From contig CAJNOQ010000262.1 in the NCBI GenBank assembly GCA_905250885.1, forward strand, positions 1 through 58,739: DNA of 58,739 bases. Direction: 5' to 3'. Positions 11,973 through 25,146 of the stretch are shown in pieces. Source of the DNA: Didymodactylos carnosus. Lineage: Eukaryota; Rotifera; Eurotatoria; Philodinida; Philodinidae. Every line of letters starts with the position of its first letter. The stretch's first letter is position 1. Position numbers and translations under genes: made by a program. A model generated the notes under the pieces. That model searched no databases. It had not been told where the DNA came from and worked only from the letters and a program-made list of their open reading frames with translations.

Positions 11973-14062
11973 ATATGGAAGATGAGAAAGAATGTTTGAA
12001 CGTTGAGAGAATGTTTATAATAGACAACGGTGGAATTTTTTTTTTCGGTTTTTTATTTGTTTGTTTATTTTTTTTCTTTTCACATACCAGAAAGAGTATT
12101 GATCCAAAAAAATCTCCCCACATTGTAAAGTAGAATATTTGCGTTGCTTTGATTACACTAATAAACTAGCAACGTATATTCGAACTCTTTACTGCATCAA
12201 TATTCGAAATTCTTGCTTATTACACATTTCTATTTATAGATGTTTTTTAGCAGTTTTATTCTCTCTCTGATATCAATAACACTTGGAACAAAATATATTT
12301 TTTATGCAGGATTATGGCTCTTTTGTTTTTGTTCAACTGGTGCTTTTTTTATTTGTCTTGATTTCTGTAAATAGTCCATTTTGATGATATAAGAATATAA
12401 AATTGTAGAATCGTTGTGTGCGTGTGTTTCTTTTGTTTTCTTCATTGTAATTTTAAGATGGTTTACATTCCCGTCTCTAATTCAGTACATCTCTTCTTTT
12501 TTTTTTTTGGTTGAATTTGTTGCTGTATACTTTTAAAACTGTGAGTCAATGCCAGATTAGTTCAACGCATACTTTTTACCATTTTTTGTACACACGGTTG
12601 TGTAACAAAATTTACGTAAATTTCTATATATTTTTTTCTTTTGATAGCAAGGCAATATTATATATATGAAAAAAAACCGTGTATGTTTGTATATTGTGAT
12701 CACTTTTTGGTTTGATTGTTTTTATCTTTTTTTTTTTTTTGTTGTTTTTATGAATAAAAAAAAACGTTCAAAAATTGATAGAGGATATTAATCGTATATC
12801 AAAAATGTTCTGTTAAATACATCTGGTTCATTATTGAAGAAATACTGTTCACTTGACACTCTTTGTTCAGATAAGATATAAATCTTTAGATATTATGTCG
12901 CAAGAAAGTAAGTACTTAATACAAGATATTATTCAACATAGAGAAAGTGACATTCCTACTTGATACAAAAAATGTATTATTTATCAACAAGAAAATTCAT
13001 TGATTCCGTCATACAACCAAGATGTTGAGATACGTTTCTATAAGAAAAAAGATCTAAATGAAAAATAAATAAAAGATCGTCGACAAAATTTATTTTTCGT
13101 CTATTATGATTGAGTAAAAATTCATATAAAAAAAGAATATCTGAGATCTCCGTTCTCTTATAAACTAGACGATAAAAAATAAAATATCAAGTTTCTAAAA
13201 ATATTTTTAGCAGATCAAACTTCTAGGATGGGATGGGAATACCAAAATACAACTATGTCTTTTTGAGCAACTGTTCTATTCTAGTTCAGTTCTTGACATG
13301 GTTGGTATCTCTTTAGTTTCCGACAATTGTGTAGTGTTGTTTTGTGCTTTGCTTTCCAGACTCTTGCATTGTCTGCTCACATGACAAAAATCTGAAAGAA
13401 ACTAAAATCTTATAATTTTAGTCTAGAACCGTATGGTCTATTCTTAGCAACAGGCTACAATTGTAACTTGTTGCGTCTGGTAAGCATCTTACCTTTGAAT
13501 CTTCTCGTATAAATCAGTCTAGTCTTGTAGTTTATCGTTATGTTAATTTCGTAATATGTGAGAAATATGAGAATTATAAAAAGTATTAGATTTATTAAAT
13601 TAATTTTTGAGTGCTTTGCTATTCCAAACACGATTGAACTAAACACAACTTGAAAACGTGGGATTTATGAAATTGTAAAAACGAAAATGCATTTGCGAAA
13701 AGTTGTATAAAATTTGATATATGACTTTTTTCAAATACTTATATTACAAACAATGTTATTTTCAATTAGCATCGGGTGTAGCAGATATTATTGAGAGTTG
13801 CACAAAATTCACATTAGATCGAACGCATGTTTTTGTGAAAATTTTATTTACAGTGGAAAAAAGAAATGTTCGTTCGAGTAAAAAATATCATCAAGAGTGA
13901 AAGACTGTGGATCTGTTGGTAATAAGATAATTATGATGAACAGTTTTCGATAGTATTATTTTTGCTTGCAATGAACCGTTGAACTTAGTCTTGAAAAAAC
14001 AAAATGAAAGAAAACACTTGATTTTTGAAAAATCATATTTTTTCTTGGAAAAAATTAGAAAA

Positions 14063-14238
14063 GATCCCGATAAAAATGCACAATGGATTCCGTATACAAA
14101 AAATTTGAATAAGATCAATGACGGCGCGGGAACCGGTGAGATGAAAGTGAGAAGGTCGACAAAAGAAATCGGGATCTTTTGTATGTTTTTTATACAAATT
14201 TTTATATACGGGATCCATTTTGCAATTTTTTCGGGATC
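14063..14238. repeat. Foldback element, about 45-bp arms
   Basis: Arms at 14063-14107 and 14195-14238 are imperfect reverse complements (GATCCCG...ATGGATYCCGTATA core). The symmetry creates look-alike open frames on both strands. The loop is about 87 bp and locally GC-richer. Confidence 0.7.
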
Positions 14239-14245
14239 AAAACTA

Positions 14246-14656
14246 CACTCTAAAAAAAAAAGGTATTTCAAAAAACCCTAAAAAGTATTCTCCATTTGAG
14301 AAAAACCAAAAAAAAGGTATAACCACCTGTGAAAAATGTTTAAAGGGTTTAACCAGTTGAAACATATCATAACTGTTTAAAAGTTTCTTATTCTTATCAA
14401 AAAACTAATTTTCGTTTTCTAAAATACGGCTAAATTATATTCTGAAAAACGGTTGAGGTTTCTTCATGTCACAAAAAAACCTTTCAGTTATTTTAAAATC
14501 CCAAAGCAATTCAGGATTTTTTAAAATCCGGCTTTTTCATTTTCTAAAAATCTCAAAGGAGTTTTCTGATAAAAGTAAAAAACGTTTAAACAGTTATGAT
14601 ATGGTTCAAATGGTTATACCATTTTTCGTATTTTATAATACCTTTATTTTTTAGAG
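14246..14656. mobile_element. Foldback MITE-like element
   Basis: The ends read ACTCTAAAAAAAAAAGGTAT (14246-14265) and the inverse of CTCTAAAAAATAAAGGTATT (about 14637-14656). The arms continue inward: GGTATAACCA and CATATCATAACTGTTTAAA recur in inverse near 14607-14630 and 14360-14385. No coding capacity. It abuts the preceding foldback element. Confidence 0.6.
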
Positions 14657-16012
14657 AGTATTACCGTCCGTTTTCCTCTGCACGTTCCAATTTTTTCTAT
14701 TCGAGCTATAGGCAATTTATCAAAAGCGGAATATGGGCAGACATGAAACGCATTGCATTATGCCCTCGCATTCTATCTAAGAATTACTTTCAGAAGTTAC
14801 TTCTAAGTTATGCCTTTTTCGAGAAGGAGATTGATCTGATAGGTCTAATAAACTAAATAATGAAAATATTGAGCTCTAAAAGATGTTACGATCATCATCA
14901 AATTAGAATATAATACTGACTCATTTAACTGACTCACTTGAGATAATTTGTTACTTATAACGCGTCACAACACATTGATTTCGTTTGCGTTACGGTACGT
15001 CATTTTTCTGCATGTGTGATTGTACATTGTTCCACAGACTACTAGATCCTAGCTGAGCTCTTCTGCGTTGTTATGAGTGTAATAAAGAGTATTTTTTATT
15101 TTTTAAGTATTCGCTTAAAATAATTATGTTGGAGAATACTTGAAATTGCACAACTATTCTTTTTATCTCAACGCTTGACTGCACTTCGAAGAAATAATAG
15201 TCGAAGACCAATTAGTTTAATCAACTTGTTATTTAATAGTATAACATTGCATTTGTAAACTGCGATAATAATGTTTTAATACAAGATCATAGTTTTTTAA
15301 CTCTAACAAGGGAACATCGCCAATTGATTAAAAGTATAAATATAATAATATAAATATAAAATAATGAAAAAGTATTGAGAGTTAAGAGTTCTTTTCTATA
15401 GTATATCTAACTAATATCTATATGTTCTGAAGATACTAGATTTCTACTTCTGTAAAATATCGCGATACTTCTACAAAACTGGGAAAAATGTGTCTACAAG
15501 ACAGTAATTCAAAACGTATTCGAATTCTAAATTCCAAAGCTTTACTGCATTCAAAGAATATTTTGGGTCTATAAACCTGACGGAAAAGAATCAAAAACAA
15601 AGGTATAAAAGATTTGTAAAACTATTTAAAAGCTTTTTTTTGTTGCTGAAAAAAAAATATGATTTTCTAATTAGTAAGACAGAGAAGAGAAAAGTATGTA
15701 ACAAAATTTCGTGTACAGGAAGCAGAGAAGTGATGATGAAATATTACAACTCTCTAAAAAATTTGGTGATTAAAAATATCCTTTCTTGTCTCATTTTTTC
15801 TCCTGTAGTAGTATGGGATAGCAGTTGAATCTGTAACAGTCAAGTGTTTGTTTTCGTTTTTACTGTGATCATATGTGTATGGATCCTCGATCCGCGTTTG
15901 TGGTTTGTACTTTTTGGATTTTCTATTCTCACATCAATGAACGAGATTAAAGCCAAATATCCTTTTTTGGTATATCTAAAAATTTTTAGGATCAATAAAA
16001 TTGATACCCTAA

Positions 16013-16602
16013 AATAGTGTTTAGTAGGAGCAGATGAAAAGTAAAACTGCGATGCAAAGGAGAGACTGCATTCATGAAAGTCCTACATCTGATTATTTTC
16101 TTTAATATGATGTAGCAAGCTTCATACTACATTTACTTTGTGCTAAAAAACTATCGTCATTTATGAACTTATTGAGAAGAAAATTTTTTTTGTAAAATTA
16201 CTTACCTCCAGTGAACGGTCTGAAAATGTTAGAATTGTATATTTAAAAGTTTACATCTACATACCACACGGTTTCACGAGTCCATTCCAACTTCAGACAA
16301 CAGAGACTTTTCTACCCAACACATTCCCCTCTGTGGACTCAATATTTACTTTTTAGCTCATAATCTCCAAAATGTAGGAAGCGTTGAGTGATTTGTGGAT
16401 GAAACGCTTCGTATTCTCTGTATCAATATGGGAAAGCAGCCTAACATAGGAGATGGGTTTGAATCCGCTGAACATTTTTATAACATCGTCTTTGCTCGGT
16501 TTCGATACCGTTCTCGACAAAAATTACTCAGAACCTGTAAAACTTCGAAATTTTGGACGCAAATCCCGTTTTCTATATCATCTGCTCCTACTAAATGCTA
16601 TT
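16013..16602. mobile_element. MITE-like element with 25-bp terminal inverted repeats
   Basis: The 25-bp ends at 16013-16037 and 16578-16602 match in inverse at 23 of 25 positions; the shared core is TTTAGTAGGAGCAGATGA. The 590-bp body has no recognisable transposase, so it would be non-autonomous. No clear target duplication was seen. Confidence 0.65.
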
Positions 16603-18757
16603 GACACAGGATCAGTATGTTGATATCGCATATACAGAGTTTTGTAGAGCAGAAAATTCTCTATCGAATGAATTCAAAACTTTATTTTAGCCCCCCAAAA
16701 AACAAAATCAAAGTGGTTCAAAATGTCCCGTTAGTTGTTAGAAGCAAATTTTAAGCATTATCGAATGGGATGTTTCTATATCATAGTATCAATGTCAAGC
16801 TAACATACTATGAAGAGCACTTTTGCAGAAAAAGCTGATTTTCACCATCTTAGAGATAAACCCATCGAGTATTCTCAACTGTTTTCACTTATATTTCTAA
16901 GTTGCACAGATCTAGGACTTTTTCTAGTAAAGTGCTGGATGGTAGAACTTTTATGGTTTATGAGAAAATCTCGTTCGAAGTGTAACATATTTCAAAAAGT
17001 TGTGAATTTTTCAAACACTTTCTTTAGAACAAACGTCAGATTCATGGTCTAAGTAAAAAAACTGCATCGAACGGCATATTTAACAAATAATTCTCGGAAA
17101 CAAAAAGTTTTTTTCTTTTTATCATATTTATCTTCACCGACATCTGTTGAGTATATTACATATGTATACCGTATATATTATTATATATACATATCTGCTA
17201 TTTCCTCTTTCTTTTCTTGATCAATTTTTTCTAAGTCACAAGCACAGTCAGTGAAATTCACCTTAGCTTACTATAAAATTGAATTCAACAATAATCTGTT
17301 ACTACGATGAATTCGACAGAAGAAACTGAACGATACTAAGTGTCGGACTATAGAGCGAATATTATCTGTTTACAGTCATTCTTGATTAGTTCGCGAAACA
17401 TTCTTTTCGGACGTCAGTAGCGTACTAAAGAGACACTTCGCATGGATAGTACTATGAAAAATGAGTTTCTTTCCTCTTATGTAAAAACAAGGATATTTTG
17501 ACTTTAAATAAGATGCGTTCTGTATTTATGACGCTTCTACGTAACACTTTGAGACGACGGACTCAATCAGCACACTTGAGTCGTGAAATATGTTCTTTTT
17601 TATATAAGTTATTTTGATTTTAGAACCCTAGAAATCTATGTTTCTACATCATAAACCTAGTTAGAAATAAAGTATACGTGAAATCATTGTTAAAGTCAAG
17701 TTTCTCACATATTCTTTGTCTGTCTTTGCTTGATAATGAAAATAAATCTCATCTTCAGGCATATTTGATTAATACAGCCGTTTATTATCTGTATTAATCA
17801 ATAATAGAAAACGAATGTCAATCGATTATTCGTTATCTGACATATTTTTCTTCGATACATCTCTATGTTCTTCTCCATCCCATATTCCAACAACATTTGA
17901 CATTAGCTTGTGTAATATTGATCTTATACATAAATGAATGACAGTTTAAGATTGTCATCAACACAGGTGTTGTATGTCTCTTTGAAAATAAAACTATGAG
18001 TCTGAATTTATATATAATAATAATCAAATAATCTGATAAATATACATTTTTCTTAATCTTCTTATTACTATAAATGAGAAATAATTTATTTAGATTAGAA
18101 ATGTATATGCATTTATCTATCTATCCCATGATGATAATATTTATTATCTTATATACAGTTAATCGATGTTTTTTAAACTTTTAGTCATTTGAGTGTGTCA
18201 GAGTTAAAAATAATCAACTGATGATATATGGACTAACGATAAATTCTATACCACTGCAAAATATTACTTTTTGAGAATCACTTTACTAATGATATAAAAG
18301 TTTTTGAGTATGATAAAAGTATGCCAATGCGATTGAAAGTGTATAATATAACTCGCAACTCTCGAGATAGATGATCACATAACTGTGTACAGAATCAAAG
18401 GTCATTTTTTATTAAAAAAATATGCACTGTACATAGTCAAGATGATATTAGAGGCTAACTGCATGTGGTCGTGTATTATGTATCAAATTCTCAATGAAAT
18501 AAATGAGATTTCCCAACATTAGATACTAAATTAAAGATATATAGAAAAAAATTCAGATCCCTCTGTTACTTTTTATTTCTTTTTTTCTCTTTTTTATCAT
18601 TAGATCGACTATAATAATCCAGTTTGCTTCATTTTTTTCTTTAAAATATAATTTTGAAGCAAATAATTAGTTTTATCTAAGAAATACACACGTCGCATCT
18701 CTCATCGATTTCAAGTAGTTTTGCTGTAACCCATTTTCCTTCTTAACTTGTTGCTGG

Positions 18758-18788
<31 letters not shown>

Positions 18789-18789
18789 G
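18758..18789. repeat. CT/TA compound microsatellite
   Basis: A run of CT dinucleotides passing directly into TA dinucleotides. Confidence 0.9.
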
Positions 18790-20701
18790 AGTCTACATTT
18801 CTATGCTAAGTTTTTCTTTTTCTCTTCTGATTAGTGGAATAATGCTATCTCATGATATATCTAGATGTTGGACTTATTCCTGTTTGCGAGCAAGTGTTTT
18901 TTATTTATTTTCTTATAAATTATTATAAGCTCTTCATAAATTTTGATTTTTAAGATGCTTATATAAAGTAGAGACCAGATAATACCTGTCTGATAGAGAC
19001 ATTACTTATTTCAACTTGTTATTTAGTACAGACTAGAAAATCATAAAAGTCATTTATCTTCTCTCATTAATAATTGAGCTCAAATTTTTTGCTTTGTAAA
19101 TTTTTAAAATTGTTAAACTAATTTTGATTATTTAAATTTCAAGAAATTAGAAGATTTATCTGTAATATGATGTATGAAAATCGATCATTAGGATTTGATT
19201 TCACCGCTTTTGCTGTAAACTCATCTTATTTATACTAACGATAGATGAGAAAGTGGTTAGAATTTAATAAAAGAATCACATTAATCATCGTAGTCATTTT
19301 TAAATGTTGAATTACTAAAAACGTCATATTATTATATTTATTTTAAGTCTGACGAAACATTTATTTATTTTCATAGCAATTTAATTTTTCCCTTCGTTAA
19401 AATCATTCTTGATAAATAAAAAAAAGAAAAATGTACATCAATCATTTTAATAGAATACAATAGGAAAGCAAGGCATACATTATAATACTATTGCGCTTCC
19501 ATCATTTACATTGTACCTTTAACGGTTTTCCATAACATATTATCTCAGTATAATTATATTCTGTCTTTTTCTTCTCATATTTTTACATTGAAATAATTTT
19601 TATTCTAAAAATAAATTTAAATACACAAAATCGTGTTCTACTAAAATTAATCTTTTCAGCTTTATTAGAAAAAAAAAAAAATGAACGAAATCAAAAAATC
19701 AAGTACCTTATTATCGATGTTTTTCATTCTATATTATTACTTTCGTTTTTTCGACTTTTATTTGTAAACAGGAATATAAATAGATTTTTAGTTGCTTACT
19801 CTCTTGTTCTCTTTTCGTGAGTAGAAATCTAAGCTGAGATTATTTACTTAGATAAATAATGATGACTATAAAAATATTGACAAGAAAACTAAATTTTTCA
19901 ATGATTAAGCAATTTTTTTTTTTTAAAAAAGGTTAGTAGATTTAGTGTTATTAGATATAAAGAAAACTATATAGAAAAATATTTTAGATGTAAAAAGAAC
20001 TATGAATGAGAAAATGCTACGATCTAAGAAGTACAAGTCCAGAAAAAATATTTTTGATTTCCAAATGTTTTAAACAATGAGATAAAAAGATGAAATACAA
20101 TTGTCTATGGAAATGAGAATGATCGAACAATTAGTGAATATTTCATGTCACACGAACAATCAATATCCATTGTATTTCATAGACTCCGACAAACAGGTAA
20201 TGTATAACTTTATAAAAGACAAAACAAAAGAGTTATAAAACGGATCGCTATATTTGTTTAATCTGGATTTCCTTATCTTTTCATCGTTTTCTTCATACTT
20301 AGTAAATGTGTGTGTGTGCGTGTTATTCTTAATGCTAGATAGAAATCACGAACTTGAAATATTTACAATAAACATGATCGAGACCAACATTTATAAGACA
20401 AACTAATTCTGCTCTTATAGACGAAAGAGGAAGTGTATTAAAATAATATTTGTTCAAATTGTAAACTCTAATATATTAATTAACGTCTAAAACTGAATTA
20501 TTGTCTTCATGAGAGTGTCATCATGTGATGTAGTAACAACAGTTCATATATAGACTAACAGAAATTTTTCGTCATAAAATTTCATCCTTTTACTTGGTAC
20601 TCAGTCACAACTCGAGTGTTAACACAATCCTCTGCAAATCATACAACATGTTAATATAATCACTAGGAGTCGTTTATATTTGAAAAATAATTTTTAAAGG
20701 C

Positions 20702-21982
20702 ATAAAATCTAGATATTCTTCAAATTTGATAAAATATTTATCATATTATCAATTATCAGAACTATTGTTACCTTCAACAACTCTAAAAAATGTTCGTTTC
20801 CGCTATGACATAGAAGTGAATAACAAAAACAAAAATAGACTAAAACTGAGACTTTTTTCATTAGTAAATTGAGACTATGTAATCGATGATGAATGGACAA
20901 CTACGTGTGACTATCTTAATAGATATTCAAAATAGTTTTTGAAATAAACAATCTTGTTTAACTGAATAAACTGACTTTGTCTGACATGATATAGACAATC
21001 CAATAATATATGTGTATGAAGAAGTTTTTCGATAGATAAATTTTTACGTATATTTCTAGAAATAAAATGTAGATAATAATAGTCAAGTTTATTTTATCTG
21101 AACAACAGAAAACTACTAAAATCTTCATCTATTTATAAACTTCTTTTGATACGGAGGAGATACTGATCCATTATTGAACGAAGATGAAAAATAAAATACA
21201 CCATTCAATTATAATTCATCTGGTACTAATAAAAATTATATTGCATTGTACCTTTGTTTATATTTAATAACTGTATAGCGTAAATACTGTCATAAGTTTC
21301 AGCAAGAAAAATGAGTTAGTCCTAAAGGTACTTAATAGTTATAAAGAGTCAAATAACTTTTTGTCAGTCGACAGATTTTAAATACTAATATGCCAGTTTT
21401 TAGACTTTTTTTTTTTTGCTCTTTTGTAAGAATCTATACAAAACTATCTGAACGTATTAAAAGGAAAAAAAGAAGAAAAGTGTCTCTTTTATTCTATTCT
21501 ATACCCATTTTTATATAGTCTAATTCACCCTCCGGTTTTTATGTAAAAAACGCTTTCATAAAATGTAAACACAATAGCAAAATTCTCCATTATAAACTAC
21601 ATTATTATAGACAAAGAGACTAAAATCAAAATGATTAAAAATTGATCCATCGAAAAGCTTCTTTATATACATAAATTATTGGATTGTCTATATCAAGACA
21701 GACAAAGTCAGTTTATTCAGTTAAACAAGATTGTTTATTTCAAAAACTATTTTAAATAATTATTAACATTAAGATAGTCATATGTAGTTGTCCATCCATC
21801 ATCGATTACATAGTTTCAATTTACTAATGAACAAAATCTCAGTTTTAGTCTATTTTTGTTCTTGTTATTCACTTCTACATCATAACGGAACTTAACATTT
21901 TTTTTTAGAGTTGTTGAAGGTAACAATAGTCCTAATAATATGGTAAATATTTTATCAAATTCGGAGAACATCTAGATTTTAT
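20702..21982. repeat. Large imperfect inverted repeat, arms about 336 bp
   Basis: The left arm 20702-21037 and right arm 21645-21982 are reverse complements over their full length, roughly 85% by eye. Shared blocks include CCTTCAACAACTCT, CATCATCGATTACATAG and GATATAGACAATCCAATAAT with inverses. The spacer is about 607 bp. No transposase frame in arms or spacer. Confidence 0.85.
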
Positions 21983-24310
21983 TCTGAGAATATCTAGATT
22001 TTGCACTATATACAACTTGAATTTATATTCTTCCACTTGATGATGATTTTTTTCATGACTGATGCAAAAATATTACCCACGATAAAAAAAAGTTTTATGC
22101 TTTAGTATTTATAATATAATTGTTTTTTTGAAATAATTTTCTTTCTCTTTCTAATATTTTGAATCAATTTAATCTATTACATTCACTAAATGTTAAGATG
22201 ATTGTTCATTTTATTCTCATAATTTTTACTTGTGTTTAATGTTTGGAAATAATTTTCAATACTATTTCTTTCTCTTTTTCAAATGAAATGATATTCTTTT
22301 CTACCAATTAACACTCATTACACTGCTTTAAACGAGTCGATAATTCAATTGGAATTTCGTCTAAATATAGTCATTTTTCTGTTTCACTTGTTTCTGAGTT
22401 TTCAAGTTTATACGAGTTATTTTATTAGATTATTCTTCAATAATAATTGAAAGATGTGAAAGATTTAATGATCCAGACATCAACTCTTCAAGTATATTTA
22501 TCCTGTTTATTATATATCAATAATTAAAAAATGGTGAATGAAGTTCGATAAAAAATACAAACAGACTGATGAACGACGGTTTTTTTACACGGATCAACTT
22601 TATTGAGTCGGTTCGTCTGCTAGACCAGCGGTAGCCGACAGTTATTTCGATAAACGTGGTTAACTGTCAGTTTTCAATAAAAATCGACAACATGAGTATG
22701 ATTACTGAGCAAAAAGATAATAACTATGAGTCTTGCAGCAGTTTTAAGATCATAACTGTAAACTTTGTACGGTTTCAAGACTGTAACGCGAGACACTAGG
22801 TATTTTAAGATCATATTAAATAAGGCTCTGAATGGTTTAATAATTATTAAGACATACGGAGGACGATTTTAAGATTATACATAAACTGGGCTCCTCTAGG
22901 CAAACTTATGATTATACTCATTGCCATTATTTATTTAATTAAAATCATAACTATGCAAAGGGAAGAGAATAAAAAAAAACACAAAAATGCTCAAGTTCTG
23001 AGTGTATAACTCCGAGAAATTCTAGAAAAAGAATAATTTTGAAAGTAATTGCGTATTTTGAAAAAGTAAAAATATCAAATTTTCTGATAAAAGAATGATG
23101 AAGTCTTAGCAATGAATTGTATTTTATGTTAAAACTGATACCATAAGATTATTCTGACATTTCTCAGGAATAATCAATTGTTTTACGCACACGTGGTTTG
23201 CTTAAATGAAGTGGAAATCATATTAGAAGCAAAATCATAGTGAAAGATAAAATTATTTAAACGATAATTTGATGCTTGAATTACTATTGAAAGCTTCTTA
23301 TTTTTCACTTGAGATTTCTACGTCAAAATATTTCACAATAGAAAAACTACCATATGAGATAGAAAAAGACAGCAACTGAATAGATAACGCAAAATATTTT
23401 TTTTAAGTAGTAAACATAATGAAATAAAAAAAAACCTTTATTTTAAGTTTTTTTTTACCTAAAAAGAGGAGATGACAGTAGAAGATATTAGATATTTTGT
23501 ACCGTTAGAATTGTCTATAACTTATAGAAACTCAGAAAAATCGTGAATTAAAAATAAAAAGGAAACATAATTTAGTTTTTACAATCGAGTTCACTAGTGT
23601 TCGAGAATTTGTAACTTACTTAAAATTTTAACTGGTAAGTGTTAACCTGTCTAGGTTACAATAAACTCTTCGTCTATTAAATAGGAGGACATATGGTGAC
23701 TATGAGTCATGAACAAATTAGATACGATACGAACTTTTTCTGTTCTCTCTAATCTTTGTCCTTTTTTTAGTTATGCCTCTATTATCAATAATATTTTTTT
23801 TATTTTGTAGAACTTTTTTTCCATGAAATAATCCAAAATGAGCTAAGAAAGAGTAAGTTAACTTCATGTAGAAGAAAAACAGGAATTTTAAAGAATTTTA
23901 ATATCTTTTCACTTGTATGCCACGCACGAAAACTTTTCTTGACATTATCCTACAGAAATATATTTTTACTTACTCTTATAAGGAAGTCGATCTGAAGTAG
24001 GAAGATATTCTCACTTTAAATTATAGAATTATTCTGAAAAGTATCTTGGAATGAAACGTCTCTATAATGAAATCATAGTCAATTTTTTTTTTTTGCTACC
24101 GTGGGATATACTTAAAAGTGGTTTTCTTTCTATTTTTTGAATATTGATTGATTCTTTCTTTACTAACTCATTAGAAAAAGAATTTCTCTTTGTAAAAGAG
24201 AAATTGTATATAATTAAAATCAGAATGATAATGAACATTAAAATTACACATCTCTTCTCAAATAATATGAAATTGAGACGTGTTTTCAGAATAAGAAATG
24301 GGTAAATATA

Positions 24311-24369
24311 TCTATATCTCTCTCTTTCTTTCTCTCTCTCTATATATATATATAGGGAGGGAGAGAGAA
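24311..24369. repeat. CT/TA/GA compound microsatellite
   Basis: CT repeats, then TA repeats, then GGGAGGGAGAGAG. The two flanks can pair, so the tract could fold into a hairpin. Confidence 0.85.
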
Positions 24370-25013
24370 GAAGAGAAACAAAAAACAAAATTCGTTTGCT
24401 TTAGGCATGTTGTCATCGTCGGACTCTCTAATTTAAATTACAACATCTAATTTTGTTGACTTTCTATTGTCATATTTAATAAATTTTCAGCCCTTCTTTT
24501 CCTCCTCCGTTCATATTTAATTTATTTTCAAGCATTATAAGAGAAAGAGATAGACTAATAGGATTGTTAAGGATAAGCGTAAGAGACAGTTTTTTCTATG
24601 TAATTGAACCAAAACTGTTTTCTTATCCAATCGTAATTCTATAACTTTTTCTCGTTTCTCAGGCTAAAAACTTGACAAAGTCGACTTCAGCAAAATTAAA
24701 AATGTAAAATTTTTATTGAGTAATTTAAATTCTATAACTATCAATCTGAACAGCATGTTGCAAATGCTTGTTCTAAAAGAATACCGCCCGTAATGGTGCT
24801 CCTCCTCCCGTTTATTGACTCTTCGTATTATACGATAGAATATTATTACTGCTAAAACTACACCAAAATTAATAAAGAGTTCATATCTGCAGAAAAGATG
24901 AAAAAATCTTTTGTTTTTGTTTCAACTATTTGTCTATTATTCTTTCTGCGATTTCAAGAAAACTTAATTTTTCATTAACATTTATTACGATCCCTCGAAA
25001 AACGGGATCCAGT

Positions 25014-25146
25014 CCAGCTCGAATTCTTAATATGTTTCAAAACATATCTCAGTTGAACGACCTATAAGGAAACAATATTTTCAAAAAAAGAAAAAGATCA
25101 TTTCTGACATACCACTGGAAGTATCTTTAGTAAGAATTCGAGCTGG
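25014..25146. mobile_element. Short foldback/MITE-like element with 16-bp perfect inverted ends
   Basis: CCAGCTCGAATTCTTA (25014-25029) and its exact reverse complement TAAGAATTCGAGCTGG (25131-25146) flank about 100 bp. GATCCAG-type sequence continues outside both ends. Confidence 0.6.

Noticed and set aside
22600-22680. GGTTCG-containing stretch reminiscent of a tRNA T-arm
   Set aside because: No A-box at the right distance and no cloverleaf could be drawn.
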